A stretch of DNA of 64,000 nt from Corylus avellana. Lineage: Eukaryota; Streptophyta; Magnoliopsida; Fagales; Betulaceae. Position 1 is the stretch's first letter. Each line of letters begins with the position of its first letter. Location of the stretch: NCBI RefSeq assembly GCF_901000735.1, contig NC_081541.1, positions 22,668,273 to 22,732,272 on the forward strand, read 5' to 3'. Both the position numbers and the translations under genes were made by a program. Positions 1 through 10,283 of the stretch are shown piece after piece. The notes beneath the pieces were generated by a model, which was given only the letters and a program-made list of their open reading frames with translations, ran no database searches and had not been told where the DNA came from.

Positions 1-78
1 GGGACAATCTCTAACATGGTGATAAGGATTATAGCAATATGAACATGGTCCATGGGATGTTGGAATGTCTCCCCCCAT
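1..78 (-). pseudogene. 5' end of NC-type Gag ORF, outermost Athila-like element
   Basis: Reading leftward from an ATG at 78-76, the frame is open to the window edge. It encodes a short leader followed by a CX2CX4HX4C zinc knuckle (CSYCYNPYHHVRDC). The same N-terminal knuckle opens the ORFs at 26685 and 15543 and the broken ORF near 40690. This therefore looks like the start of the nucleocapsid-like protein of a non-autonomous Athila-type retrotransposon whose body lies left of the window. The knuckle would bind RNA in the virus-like particle. Whether the rest is intact cannot be seen. Confidence 0.6.
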
Positions 79-502
79 GACTACAAAAACAAAAAGAAAG
101 TAAAAAGAAAATAACAAAAGAAAAAAGTAAAAATAGAATTAAAAACTCACAAACGGCTTGAAGATGCTGCTTTGACGACCCTGCAAGAAAAAGAAAATAA
201 AAAATTAAATCGGGCTAAAAAATTTCAGCAACTTCAGTAGCTGTATGGCTGTGCACTCAATTGCACTGCTTGGTGCACTCAATCGCACTGCTACAAAACC
301 GAAACAAAATCAGAATTACAGCAGCTTCAATGCTGCTGTCTGGCAGAAGTGTGCTTGATTGCACAGGCTTGTGCACACGATCGCATTGGTGCGCTTGAGC
401 TCCTGGATTGGGCGCTAGAGTGCACCTCAGTAGAACAAAACCGGACCTCCAGGGCAGAAACTAAAAACAAATAAAAAAAATTTCAAACAAAATTTAACAC
501 AA
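79..502 (-). other. 5' leader of the outermost Athila-like element
   Basis: This is untranslated leader between the primer binding site and the ORF start. It is A-rich and holds degenerate copies of the GCGATCGAGCGC-type motif between about 250 and 425 (for example around 253, 285, 352, 378 and 395), in the same place relative to the primer site as the arrays near 10189, 26445 and 40859. I see no gene in it. Confidence 0.55.
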
Positions 503-520
503 TCTCCGACAAGGGCGCCA
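503..520 (-). other. Degenerate primer binding site, tRNA-Asp type
   Basis: Read on the minus strand this 18-mer matches the 3' end of plant tRNA-Asp at all but about three positions. Better copies of the same site lie at 26284-26301 and 41053-41070. It is a few bases from the LTR edge at 527, as expected for a minus-strand element. Confidence 0.7.
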
Positions 521-526
521 AAAAAT

Positions 527-655
527 TGTTGTAACAATTACCCACCTAAATTCATAGGCAAATAATCGCTACATGTTACTCGCAAGTGCACAAGATCAAA
601 ACGATAGTATAGTGGACAAATACGAGATCATTCCCATGAGGATTGTGAAATGTAT
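527..655 (-). repeat. 5' LTR of outermost Athila-like element, first part
   Basis: The sequence starts TGTTGTAACAATTACC and matches the first ~130 bp of the minus-oriented Athila-like LTRs at 3380, 5638 and 41077. It stops where a copia LTR begins and resumes at 44270, so the copia element and everything inside it was inserted here. The bases around the insertion (TGTAT left, ATTAT right) are an imperfect duplication, consistent with age. Confidence 0.75.
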
Positions 656-970
656 TGTTGTTACCATGCACAATAATCGATGAACAATATAGAATCGAAT
701 TGAGAGATTAAGAGAAAGAGAAAGTCAACACACAGAATTACGTGGTTCGGCAATTTGCCTACGTCCACAAAGAGGCGGCTATATTTTTACTCTTAATGAT
801 TCAAGGTTAGATCATACATATATATAGAAAAACCGTAAACCCTACTTGTACAAACTTATTAAGGAAATCCCCAAAATGCCCTCCTCCGTGAATGTTGCTA
901 GCTCGACGTTCACTCCTCTCCCGTCTACTTGGCCTTCCACTGGTATTAATATGAGCCACCAATTCCAACA
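656..970 (-). repeat. Copia 3' LTR
   Basis: This 315-bp LTR is the partner of 43954-44269. Adjacent on the right is a purine-rich tract on the minus strand (971-981), the expected polypurine tract for plus-strand priming. A TATATATA run near 820-826 is the likely promoter core. Confidence 0.85.
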
Positions 971-1069
971 ATCTCTACCTTGGCGAGTATTCACCTCTTC
1001 GAAGATAATCATTTGGATTCACCTAGAACTGATAGATTTGCAAATGCCACCGCCTCTCTCTTCTCCTCT

Positions 1070-2890
1070 CTAGCTCCTGGAGACATTTGTCAAGTCCAAG
1101 CAATGCTTGAACTTATCTATAGTAACATGCATCGTCAACATGTCCTTTGCATTCTTAGAAGTGTGGATCTTCTCTAGTAACAGTTCACCTGTAGCAACCA
1201 ATTCCCTGATCTTATGAAACCTCACATCAATGTGCTTAGTTCTCGCATGATACACCTGGTTCTTTGCCAAGTAAATGGCACTCCGGCTATCACAATGCAA
1301 TGAAACTCCACCTTGCTGAATACCTAGCTCCTTGGCTAACTCTGTGAGCCACAAAGCTTCCTTTGCAGCTTTAGCCATAGCCATGTACTCTGCCTTAGTC
1401 GTGCACATCGCAACCATGGACTGGATCATAGACTTCCAACATATGGGTCCTCCTGCAAGAGTGAACACATAGCCCGTGGTCGATCTCCTGGCATCCAAGT
1501 CTCCTGCATAATCTGCATCCACATATCCTATAACTGACAAATCACTCTTCTGTCTTACAAAAGTGATGCTGTAGTCTGTAGTACCTTTCATGTATCTAAA
1601 AATCTATTTAACTACATCCCAATGCTATCTCCCTGAATTTGGAATGTACTTGCTCACCACACTCACTGCATGAGCCAAATCTGGCCTGGTACATAGCATA
1701 GCATACATCAGACACCCTACTGCACTAGCATATGGGACCTTAGACATATTTTCAGTTTCTTCAACTATCTTTGGACACTGTGAGGTACACAAACGGAAAT
1801 GATTCGCCAAAGGTGTACTCACCAGTTTCGCATTCTCCATGCTAAACCTCTCCAACACCTTCTTCACATAGCTGGCCTAAGATAGCCACAATCTCTTTGC
1901 ATCCCTATCCCTACGAATCTCCATCCCAAGAATCTTCTTAGTTGCGCCCAAATCTTTCATGTCAAATTCTCTACTCAACAAAACCTTCAGTTTGTTGACG
2001 TCCACTATACTCTTAGCTGCAATAAGCATATCATCCACGTACAATAACAAACAAAGAAATGAGGCATCCAAGGCTCCTCACATAAACACAATAGTCATAC
2101 TCACATCTCCTATAGCCAATTCTGATCATGTAGGAGTCAAACCGCTTATACCACTACCTTGGAGACTACTTCAGCCCATAAAGTGACTTTTTCAATTTAC
2201 AGACCAATTGCTCCTATTCAAGTTGACGGAACCCCTCTGGCTGTTCCATGAAAATTGGCTCCTCCAAATCACCATGGAGAAAAGCTATCTTCACATCCAT
2301 CTGCTCCAATTCCATGTCATAATGAGCTACCAACGCCAATACCGCTTTGGTGGAAGTATGTCCAACCACTGGGGAAAATATTTCCTCGTAATCAACCCCT
2401 TTTTGCTATGCATAACCCTTTGCTACTAGGCGATCCTTGAACTTTTCTCCCCCTTTTTCTAAGACTGCTTCCTTTTTCTTGAACACCCATTTACACCCTG
2501 TCGCCCTCTTCCTTTCTAGAAGCTCCACCAAATCCCATGTCTAGTTCTTATGCAGGGACTCTATTTCCTCCACCATAGCACCCACCCATCCGCTCTTCTC
2601 TTGGCTATTGACAGCCTCTTGAAAAGTAGTAGGATCTCCGCTGCTGATGACAAGAGCATAGGAAGCCCTGTCTTCATAACTGTACCTGACTAGTGGTCTG
2701 ATAGTGAGTCTAGGTCTGTTTATGGCTATATTGTGTTGCTGCTTAACTCCTGAAGTAGAGGTCTTTGTCCCCTAAGAAGTGTTCTCCTATACAAGAGTCT
2801 CTAACTCCATCTGCACCACATGCTTATTACTGCTACTGCTTTCTGTCCCCTGCTACTTTTCATCAAATACCACATCTCTATTGATCACCA
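1070..2890 (-). pseudogene. Copia pol: reverse transcriptase and RNase H, degenerate
   Basis: On the minus strand the RT half (about 2890-1600) contains the copia signature around MDVKxAFLHGDLEE and the catalytic LLYVDDMLIA block near 2040. The RNase H half (1591-1070) shows the D-A-D-Y-A-G-D start, a block ending in KAEYMA, and the copia-type end with ARTKHIDVRFHKIRE. Several in-frame stops and at least two frame changes interrupt RT (for example at 1592-1624, 1868-1876 and 2072-2220). RT would copy the element RNA and RNase H remove it in the particle, but this copy cannot make either enzyme. Confidence 0.88.
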
Positions 2891-3374
2891 CCTTGTTTGC
2901 CTTCAGATCCCAAAATTGTAAACCTTGACCCATTTCCCATATCCGAGAAAGAAACACTGTCTAGACTATGGACCAAGCTTCGATCTCTCTTTACTAATTA
3001 TGTGCACATAGGCTGGACAACCAAATATTCGCAATCTAGAGTAATCTACCTCATTACCTGTCCACCCCTCCTCTGTAACTTTCCCATCTAGTGTTGCCCT
3101 CGGTGACCTGTTGATCAAGTAGCATGCCATACTCACTGCATCTGCCCAGAAAATCTTTGTAAGTCCAGCATTCAGCCTGAGACATCGTGCTCTCTCTGCA
3201 ATAGACCCATTCATTCTTTCTGCCACACCATTTTGCAATGGTGTCTTGCGTACTGTGAAATGTGTCTTTATACCGTGCTGCTCGCAGAAATCTCTAAACA
3301 TGTCGGTTGTCTACTCAGTGCCATTATCTGTTCTGAGGCACTTAACCTTCTTTCCCGTTTAGTCCTCCACTTCA
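2891..3374 (-). pseudogene. Copia integrase, C-terminal part
   Basis: The minus frame from about 3374 carries the integrase core piece with LRTDNGTE and the following block FCEQHGIKTHFTVRKTPLQN (3300-3240), which includes the E of the DDE triad in NGVAERMN. An in-frame stop splits the stretch upstream of 3301. The N-terminal part of the same domain resumes at 42394: the codons for ETFAKFKLWKA on the right continue directly into EVED on the left. This shows the gene was cut by insertion of the 3380-42388 element. Confidence 0.87.
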
Positions 3375-3379
3375 GCTTT
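3375..3379. other. Target-site duplication GCTTT (left copy)
   Basis: The five bases GCTTT directly precede the TG of the LTR at 3380. The identical five bases follow the CA at 42388. Together with the LTR termini this proves one insertion spanning 39 kb. Confidence 0.9.
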
Positions 3380-4681
3380 TGTTGTCATAGTTACCTACCT
3401 AAATTAATAGGCAAATAATTGGATGTTTTACCCGCAAGTGCACGAGGTCAACACAGTAGTATAGGGTGCAAGTACGGGGTCATTCGCTCGAGGATTGCTA
3501 AATTTCGCTTAAAATTAATTCCAAAAATAAAATAAAACAAAGATTGGATTTGAGTTGATAATGATAAAAAGGTAGGGCTTTGATATCACCACTAATTATA
3601 TTTAGCTAATATATCAATATGCCAATGTTTTGATCATGTTATGAATACCTAATGTTTGTCAACCTAAGGGTTTTGGTGTCTACTCCTTAAGCTATTGATT
3701 TCCCTAAGGAATGAATTAGGCATGGGTGTCTACTCTAATTCTTTTCTTTCTTCAAGGATTTAGCATAGGTGTCTACTAAGTTATTCTTTAAGAAAGCATA
3801 AAACTGTGAAAATCGACAAACACATGTGGCCTAGGGCATGGGTGTCTACTCCCGGTTCCCCATATTGATTAACCCAAGAACCCTGTGTGAATTTCTTTTG
3901 TTACTTTTATCCAGGACTCGGTCATCCAAATTGATTTAACTAACTAGTCCATGCCACATGCATATGTTGATCAAGCACACACATATGGGGAATTCATGAA
4001 AACAGGAATTAATCAATTTAGATATGACAACAAGATCATCACAAGGGCGCCAATATTGAATATCAACTAAACATAACTAGGGCTTCAATCTAGCCGTACT
4101 AAATAAATTAGTTACACATAATTAAAATAAAACTAAAAGAAAAGGGAAAGAAAGAACCGTAAACCGCTCCTAGAAGTAGCCTCCAAATTCCTCCCCCAAA
4201 GTTGTGTCTTTTCTAGCTTGATTATTCTCAAGGTTTATAGGTTTATTTATAGGGCTTTAGAAGTCCTTGTTACACTAGTAAACCTAGAAATAGGGTTTTA
4301 GTCCTATTACAAGTAGGACTTGAAAAACCCTAATATGGAAGAAAGGGAGTCTATTCCCAGCTTCTAGAATTCTCCAGCGCACGGGTGAGAATGATTGCAA
4401 CCCGTGTGCGCTCGATCGCACATGGTCGCTTTAGGCTTTGTCTTCTCTGGTAGTGCACTTGATCGCAGGGAACCTACGATTGATCGCACTGTCAGGGGCT
4501 CCAACTTTTCCCATTTTCTCTCTTTGAGCCCAAATCTTCCAGATTTACTTCATTTTCTTCCAAAATCCTTCAAAAACAAGGAAAACACAAAAAGGAACTA
4601 AAATAGCATGAATAAACTAAAACTAAAGGATTAAAACATGTAAGTTAAGGGCTAAAAATATGAATATTTTAGCACTTAACA
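3380..4681 (-). repeat. Athila-like 3' LTR
   Basis: This 1302-bp LTR pairs with 41077-42388. A TATA-type box lies near 4244-4254 (minus sense TATAAATA). Upstream of it, at 4385-4490, are degenerate CGATCG-type palindromes. On its right edge, CACCCCCAAACTTAC (4682-4696) is the polypurine tract read on the minus strand. Confidence 0.88.
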
Positions 4682-5637
4682 CACCCCCAAACTTACATAT
4701 TGCTAGTCCCTTAGCAACACAAAACTAAAATCAAAAAATGAAAAATAGAGAACAAAAAGATAAATCCATCTTTCGTGGGATGTGCGATTGCATTTAGCAT
4801 ATGCAATATGCCTTTTAAACCCTTAGGAATTCCCTAGAGGATGAGTGAAGTCTCGTGAGGGTTTTCTAGAAATGTTACCCACAAACATCATGCACAGTTC
4901 ATGTTATCCCAAAGATTAAAGCATCACTTCAAGATCATGATTTTCATTCAGTAGCAAGCTTAAAAAGATGAACTCCATCTTCACAATGAATTGGAATCTC
5001 AAAGTTTAATTACTTACAAAGGACATGCTAAAACAACACAAGTTTGAAAACAGTGTAAGGTGAATTAGCACAAAATTATGAGGCTTCCAAGTATTTCTAA
5101 TGTGTAATGTTTTCATATCTCAAAATTCACTGAAATCCCTATTAGAATGAACAACCATGGCATATTTCTTTTTCTCTCTCTTCTTTTTTTTTGGTCAGGT
5201 TGTGCAATGTTTGATTCCCTTAAGCTTTCTAATTGACCAATGTATTGAGTGTTAAGTCAATGTGTAACAACCCAGGGAAAAGCACTAGCCACATCTGCGC
5301 TATCACCCCAAAAAGACTAGTCAATTTGGAGCTTCCCTAGAATTCATTATAAAGCCAAGTTTCACCTAGTAACTAGGCAATGTGGGACTTAGCACTCATG
5401 ACTATGTCTATAAACCACACACTTTATGTGGGCTTTTTCTCCTCTTCCTAATATGAGATCGGGGTGTTACACAATGACTCCCAGACTAGATGGTTTTAGG
5501 GCATTAGGTGTAGAGACACCCCTCAGGACCTACTAACTCGAGTAAAAAATGCTACAAAACCAAACTAACCGTGACATTAATCAAATCAAAATTTTTTACC
5601 TTTTGACGTGAACAGTCAATGCTTTGAGGCAAGAGGC
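4682..5637 (-). other. Shared 3' noncoding region of the Athila-like element, truncated
   Basis: This has no ORF. It matches the region next to the 3' LTR in all sibling families: polypurine tract, the conserved module around 4775-4880 (TTTCGTGGGATG, GATTGCATTTAGCATATGC, two small stem-loops), then AT-rich sequence with a T-tract near 5180. It stops at 5637 where another LTR abuts. A small solo LTR (5263-5471) sits inside it. Confidence 0.7.
5263..5471 (+). mobile_element. 209-bp solo LTR of a TRIM-like element
   Basis: The insert begins TGTAACAACCC and ends GATCGGGGTGTTACA, typical terminal sequences of small plant LTR elements. The identical 5 bp CAATG lie on both sides (5258-5262 and 5472-5476). 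It interrupts the sequence GTCAATGACTCCCA, which is continuous in the sibling copies at 7550 and 32080. No internal region remains, so it is a solo LTR. It also holds AATGTGGGACTTAG, common in such terminal repeats. Confidence 0.82.
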
Positions 5638-6967
5638 TGTTGTCACAATTACCCACCTAAATTAATAGGCAAATAATTGTATGTTTTACCCGCAAGTGTA
5701 CGAGGTCAATATAGTAGTATAATGTGCAAGTACGGGGTCATTCCCACGATGATTCGTAAATTATGTTTAGAAGTAATTTCCTATTTAATTAATAGATAAA
5801 ACTCAATTGTCACGATTGAGTTAAAATAAAATAAAAGATAAACAAAAACTAAAAGGATTAGGGTTTTGACATCCACCACTAATCAGACTAATTAAGCTAA
5901 CAATATGCCAATGCGCCAATTATACCGGTATATCTAACGTTTTTCAACCTAAGGGCATGGGTGTTTACTCCTTAAGCTATTGATTTCCCTAAGCAACGAA
6001 TTAGGCATGGGTGTCTACTCTAATTCTTTTCTTTCTTAAAGGATTTAGCATGGGTGTCTACTAAGTTGTTCGTTAAGAAAGCGTAAAACTGTGGAAATCA
6101 ACAAACACACGAGGCTTAGGGCATGGGTGTCTACTCCTGGTTCCCTATGTTGATTAACCCAAGAATCCGGCATGGATATCTTTTGTTACTCTTGTTAAAC
6201 CCAGGACTCGGTCATCCAAATTGATTTAACTAACTAGGCCATACCACATGCATATGTTGGCCAGCTAAACACATATGAGGAATACCAGATAACAGGTATT
6301 AATCAAGTTAAATACACCAAAATATAATTGTATCAAAGGCGCCAATATTGCAATCATAAATAGACATGATTAGGGCTTCAATCTAGCCCTAAATAAAATA
6401 TAAACTACATAATAAAAAATAAAAGGTGGAAGAGAAGAAAACCCAAACTCCTTTTGATTCAGCCTTCAATTCCTTTCCAGAGCTTGTGCCTCTTTTCTCC
6501 ACACATATTCCTAGAGGCTAAGAGGTCTATTTATAGGCTTTAGAAGTCCTTGTTACACTCGTGAACCCAGGAAATTCGTTGGGTTTTACTCCTATTACAA
6601 GTGGGAGTTGGAAAACCCTAATATGGAAAGAATTACAATCTGGCCGTACTCTTGATGTGTCACCTGAGCACGGGTGTGATCGATTGCAACCCGTATGTGC
6701 TCGATCGCACATCTGCGATCGAGCCTCTTCTATTGTGTGCTCGATCGCGCATGGCCGATTTGCTGCTTGTCATCTTGGGTAATGCGCTCGATCTCACTAT
6801 CAGGGGCTCCAACTTTTCCCAATTTCTCCCTTTGAGCCCAAAGCTTCCAGATTTACTTTATTTTCTCCCAAAAGCCTACAAAAGCATGAAAAACACAAAT
6901 TAACAATATTAAGAAATTAACACACATAAGTTTAAGGGCTAAAATAGGGATATTTTGACACTTAACA
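5638..6967 (-). repeat. Athila-like 3' LTR of a truncated minus-strand copy
   Basis: It begins TGTTGTCACAATTACC and ends ACTTAACA, followed by the polypurine tract CACCCCCAAACTTAC (6968-6982). GAGGC at 5633-5637 may be its left duplication. CGATCG-type palindromes fill 6655-6800 and a TATA-type box (minus sense) lies near 6530-6540. It belongs to the 6968-8678 internal fragment. Confidence 0.85.
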
Positions 6968-8444
6968 CACCCCCAAACTTACATATTGCTAGTCCCTTAG
7001 CAATACAAACTAAAAACAAAATGAAAAACAGAAAACAAAAAGAGAAATCCATCTTTCGTGGGATTGACGATTGCATTTAGCATATGAAATAAGCCTTTTA
7101 AACCCCTAGGAATTCCCTAGAGGACGGGTGAAGTCTCGTGAGGGTTTTCCAGAAATGTTAACCACAAACATTATGCATAGTTCATGTTATTCCAAAAATT
7201 AAAGCATCACTTCAAGATCATGATTTTCATTCATTAGCAAGCTTAGATGAACTCCATCTTCACAATGAATTGGAATCTCAAAGTGCAAGTACTTATAAAG
7301 GACATGCTAAAAGATCACAAGTTTGAAAACAGATTAAGGTGAACTAGCACAACATTATGAGGCTTCCAATTCTTTCCAATGTGTAATGTTTCCATATCTA
7401 AAAATTGATTGAAATCCCTATTGGAATGAACAACAATGGCATATTTCTTTTCTTGTTTTCTTTCTTTCTTTTTTTTTTTTTTTTTTAGTTAGGTTGTGCA
7501 ATGTTTGGTTCCCTTAAGCTTTCTAATTGACCCATGTAATGAGTGTTAAGTCAATGACACCCAAACCAGATGGTTGTAGGGCATTAGGTGTAAAGACACC
7601 CCTGAGGACCTACTAACTCGAGTCAAAAAGGCTGCAAAACCAAACTAACCATGACATCAATCAAATCAAAGTTTTTCACCTTTTGACGTGAACATTCAAT
7701 GCTTTGTGGCAAGAGGTCTAGCTACTCAGTGAAAAGCTTATCAACGATCATTTATTTTATATATTTTTTTTTCTTTCTTTTTTTCAATCATATATATGCC
7801 AAAGTGTCCATCTAATAAGTCATCCAAGATACAGAAACACACATATCAGACCTCATGTCATACCTCACAAATTATGTGCTAATGTGCTTGTGTGATTAGA
7901 TCAAAAATGTGATTTTTCAACTGTCCTAAACAAGTAACCAAACTACAGATTCACTCATCAGATCATGTGTTCAAAATTTTAAGCTCACTAATGAATTCAA
8001 GCCATAATTCTGTTAGATTAACCTAAAATTTTAGGGCAAACATGAAGATGCATAAACACTACTTTTATTTTTTGTCAAATAAACATACAAACACACAAAA
8101 CAAATAACATGAAATTGGGACAAAGTGTGTGTGAACATGTGTGCCCATATCCCCAAACTTAAATGTCACATTGTCCCCAATGTGTCTAAATTAAGGAAAG
8201 AGTGTACCCGGGATATGGATGACATAGTCTTGGAAAGCATGGCTCATAGCACACCTCCAAACTTGGATTGAAGCATACTTGTCCCTTTGAAATAAGAAAA
8301 CTCAAAAACAAGTAAAAAGAAACAAAACTAAAGATAAATAAAAAGATTAAAAACACACTAAAGAAAACAAAATAAAAAGATAAACTATGAGGTGCCTCCT
8401 ATGAGCGCTAAGTTTAATGTCTTCAGCCAGACGGTGGTCCTTGC
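6968..8444 (-). other. 3' noncoding region of the truncated Athila-like copy
   Basis: The full shared 3' noncoding region is present: polypurine tract, conserved module 7050-7165, T-tracts near 7460 and 7760, the hairpin at 8165-8186, and a last purine tract read as CCTCCAAACTTGG near 8255. No gene is visible. It is collinear with 31510-33000 (minus) and 21545-23050 (plus). Confidence 0.72.
8165..8186 (-). other. Conserved hairpin, copy 1 (one mismatch)
   Basis: In the element's RNA sense this is arm GACACAUUG, loop GGGA, arm CAAUGUGAC. The stem is 9 bp with one A-A mismatch at the second pair. Perfect versions occur at 21806, 28225, 32709 and 18185. Confidence 0.6.
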
Positions 8445-8678
8445 TCAGTGTTGTCCAGAAGATGAAGCTCTAGATGGAGGTGCTAAACGTTTGAGAATGG
8501 ATTGCATCAATTCTTCTAAGGCAGCTAATCTTTGATCCATTAGGACTTTATCCTCCCGAGCCTCTCTTCTTTGGTTAGCCAACACTCATCGAAGGCCTGC
8601 CATTTCTTCTCTAAGTGAGCGGTACTGTGCTGCACAAAAAATGATAGGGGCCTCCTCCTCCGCTGCTGCCAGCTCAGC
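8445..8678 (-). pseudogene. C-terminal end of a coiled-coil ORF
   Basis: The minus frame ends with a TGA at 8447-8445. It encodes an alanine/glutamate-rich stretch, then a predicted coiled coil (REEMAGLR, one in-frame TGA near 8589, then REAREDKVLMDQRLAALEEL), and finishes PPSRASSSGQH. That last decapeptide resembles the end of the pol ORF at 21544 ([11 protein letters not shown]), but upstream is unrelated to integrase. The copy therefore belongs to an element with a different last gene. It is cut at 8678 by the next LTR. Function is unknown; a plant-retrotransposon accessory protein is a guess. Confidence 0.5.
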
Positions 8679-8869
8679 AATTAAGTGCTAAAATATTCAT
8701 ATTTTCAGCCCTTAACTTACATGTTTTAATCCTTTGGTTTTAGTTAATTAGGTCATTTTAATTCCTTTTTGTGTTTTCCAGACTTTTGTAGGCTTTTGGA
8801 AGAAAATGAAGTAAATTGGGAAGATTTGGGCGGAAAGAGAGAAGATGGTAAAAACTGGGAGCCCCTGAC

Positions 8870-8985
8870 ACTGCAATCGATCACAGGTTCCCTGCGATCG
8901 AGCGCTCGAGCACACAACAGAAGAGGCTCGATTGCAGACCTACAATCAAGCGCACATGGGTTGCGATCGATCGCACCCGTGCACA
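8870..8985 (+). promoter_or_regulatory. Array of CGATCG-centred palindromes in U3
   Basis: The units are variants of TGCGATCGATCGCA and TGCGATCGAGCGCA separated by about 15-35 bp. The array lies upstream of the LTR TATA box, where enhancer elements would be. Equivalent arrays occur in every full LTR of this type: 4385-4490, 6655-6800, 19900-20060, 23238-23370, 31165-31320, 39550-39690 and 42090-42200. A regulatory role is inferred from position only. Confidence 0.5.
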
Positions 8986-9115
8986 AGAGACACATCAAAG
9001 CTGCGGCTAGATTGCTAATATTTCCATATTAGGGTGTTCCAACTCCCAATTGTAATAGGTTTAAAACCTTACGAAATTCCTAGCTTTACTAGTTTGTCAA
9101 GGACTTTTAGAGCCT

Positions 9116-9124
9116 ATAAATAGA
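9116..9124 (+). promoter_or_regulatory. LTR TATA box
   Basis: TATAAATAG is preceded by GAGCC and followed by an A/G-rich start region. It sits about 440 bp into the LTR. The 3' LTR copy has lost this stretch in a small deletion. Confidence 0.7.
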
Positions 9125-10001
9125 CCCTTAAGTCTCTAGAATATGTATGCTTTGAAAGGAGAAGAATAGGAGCTCTTCAAGTTCAAGTTTTGGTTATTCT
9201 TTTCCTTTCTTTTATTTTATTTCATGAAGATGTTTAACATCGACTTCATGTGTAACTAATTTATTTAGTAGGGCTAGATCGAAGCCCTAGTTATGTTTTG
9301 TTAATATTCAATATTGGCACCTTTGTGATGATCTTCTTATGATATCTAACTTAATTAATACCTAGTTTCATGAATTCCTCATATGTGTGTGCTTGATCAA
9401 CATGTGCATGTGGTATGGACTAGTTAGTTAAATCAATTTGGATGACCGAGTCCTGGGTTTAACATAAGTAACAAAGTAATCCACACCAAGTTCTTGGGTT
9501 AATCAACATGAGGAACCGGGAGTATACACCCATGCCCTAGGCCTCGTGTGTTTGTCGATTTCCATAGAACATTTGCTTTTCTAAAGAACAACTTAGTATA
9601 CACCATGCTAAATTCTTTAGGAAAGAAAAGAGTTAGAGTATACACCCATGCGTAACTCGTTGCTTAGGGAAATCTATAGCTTAAGGAGTATACACCCATG
9701 CCCTTAGGTTGACAAACATTAGATAGACATAACTTGATCAAAACATTGGCATATTGGTTTATTAGCTTAATATAATTAATGGTGGATATCAAAGCCCTAC
9801 CTTTTTATCATTATTAATTTAAATTCAATCTCTTGTTTTATTTTACTTTGGGAATTGATTTTAAGACAAGATTCAGCAATCCTCGTGGGAATGGACCCGT
9901 ATTTGCACACTATACTACTACGTTGACCTTGTGCACTTGCGGGTAAAACATCCAGTTATTTGCCTATTAATTTAGGTAGGTAATTGTGAACAACAAGTTT
10001 T

Positions 10002-10019
10002 TGACACCGTTGCCGGGGA
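10002..10019 (+). other. Primer binding site, tRNA-Asp type
   Basis: TGACACCGTTGCCGGGGA differs from a perfect complement of the plant tRNA-Asp 3' end at two bases. It is 6 nt from the LTR end, as in Athila-like elements. Confidence 0.85.
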
Positions 10020-10283
10020 TTGCGGCGAATTTTGTTTAAAATTAGTTTCCTTTAGTTATGTTATTTTAATTTTTAATTTTCAATTTTTTTTTTGCCAAAA
10101 AATATTTTATGTTGGTTCTTCATTTTTTCTGTTTTTTGTTTCAGGTTGCGGGCTAGCATTCTGTGATTGCGATTGAACATCAGCCAAGTGCGATCGAGCG
10201 CACCTACTGCGATCGAGCGCAGTTCCATGGAACTTCCGGACCAGTAGCACTAAAGCTGCCTGACTGAAGAAGCAATTCAATTG
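10020..10283 (+). other. 5' leader with paired CGATCG palindromes
   Basis: This is untranslated leader before gag. Two identical 14-mers TGCGATCGAGCGCA occur at 10189-10202 and 10208-10221, with a degenerate one near 10168. The leader is where packaging and dimerisation signals of retroelements usually lie. Otherwise it is T-rich and shows no gene. Confidence 0.55.

Larger units (their letters stand above)
8679..9995 (+). repeat. 5' LTR of the plus-strand Athila-like element
   Basis: The LTR runs from (AA)TTAAGTGCTAAAATATTC to GTGAACAACA, 1317 bp. TATAAATAG lies at 9116-9124. Between 8870 and 8985, 130-250 bp upstream of that TATA box, sit about five CGATCG-type palindromes, including a perfect 14-mer at 8962-8975. 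The next element feature is the primer site at 10002. Confidence 0.87.

Noticed and set aside
5263..5471. Cassandra-type TRIM with a 5S rRNA promoter
   Set aside because: The ends are TRIM-like but the internal 5S A-box/C-box sequence is not present.
8870..8985. CRISPR-like array of short palindromes
   Set aside because: Units are variable, spacing is irregular, the genome is eukaryotic, and there are no cas genes.
8753..9032. Overlapping frames on both strands across the CGATCG array
   Set aside because: The palindromic motif spells similar Arg/Ser/Ala-rich peptides on both strands in every LTR copy (also 6527-6903, 19825-20186, 23120-23407, 26346-26616, 42058-42318). They lie in LTR U3 or leader and have no conserved start or domain.
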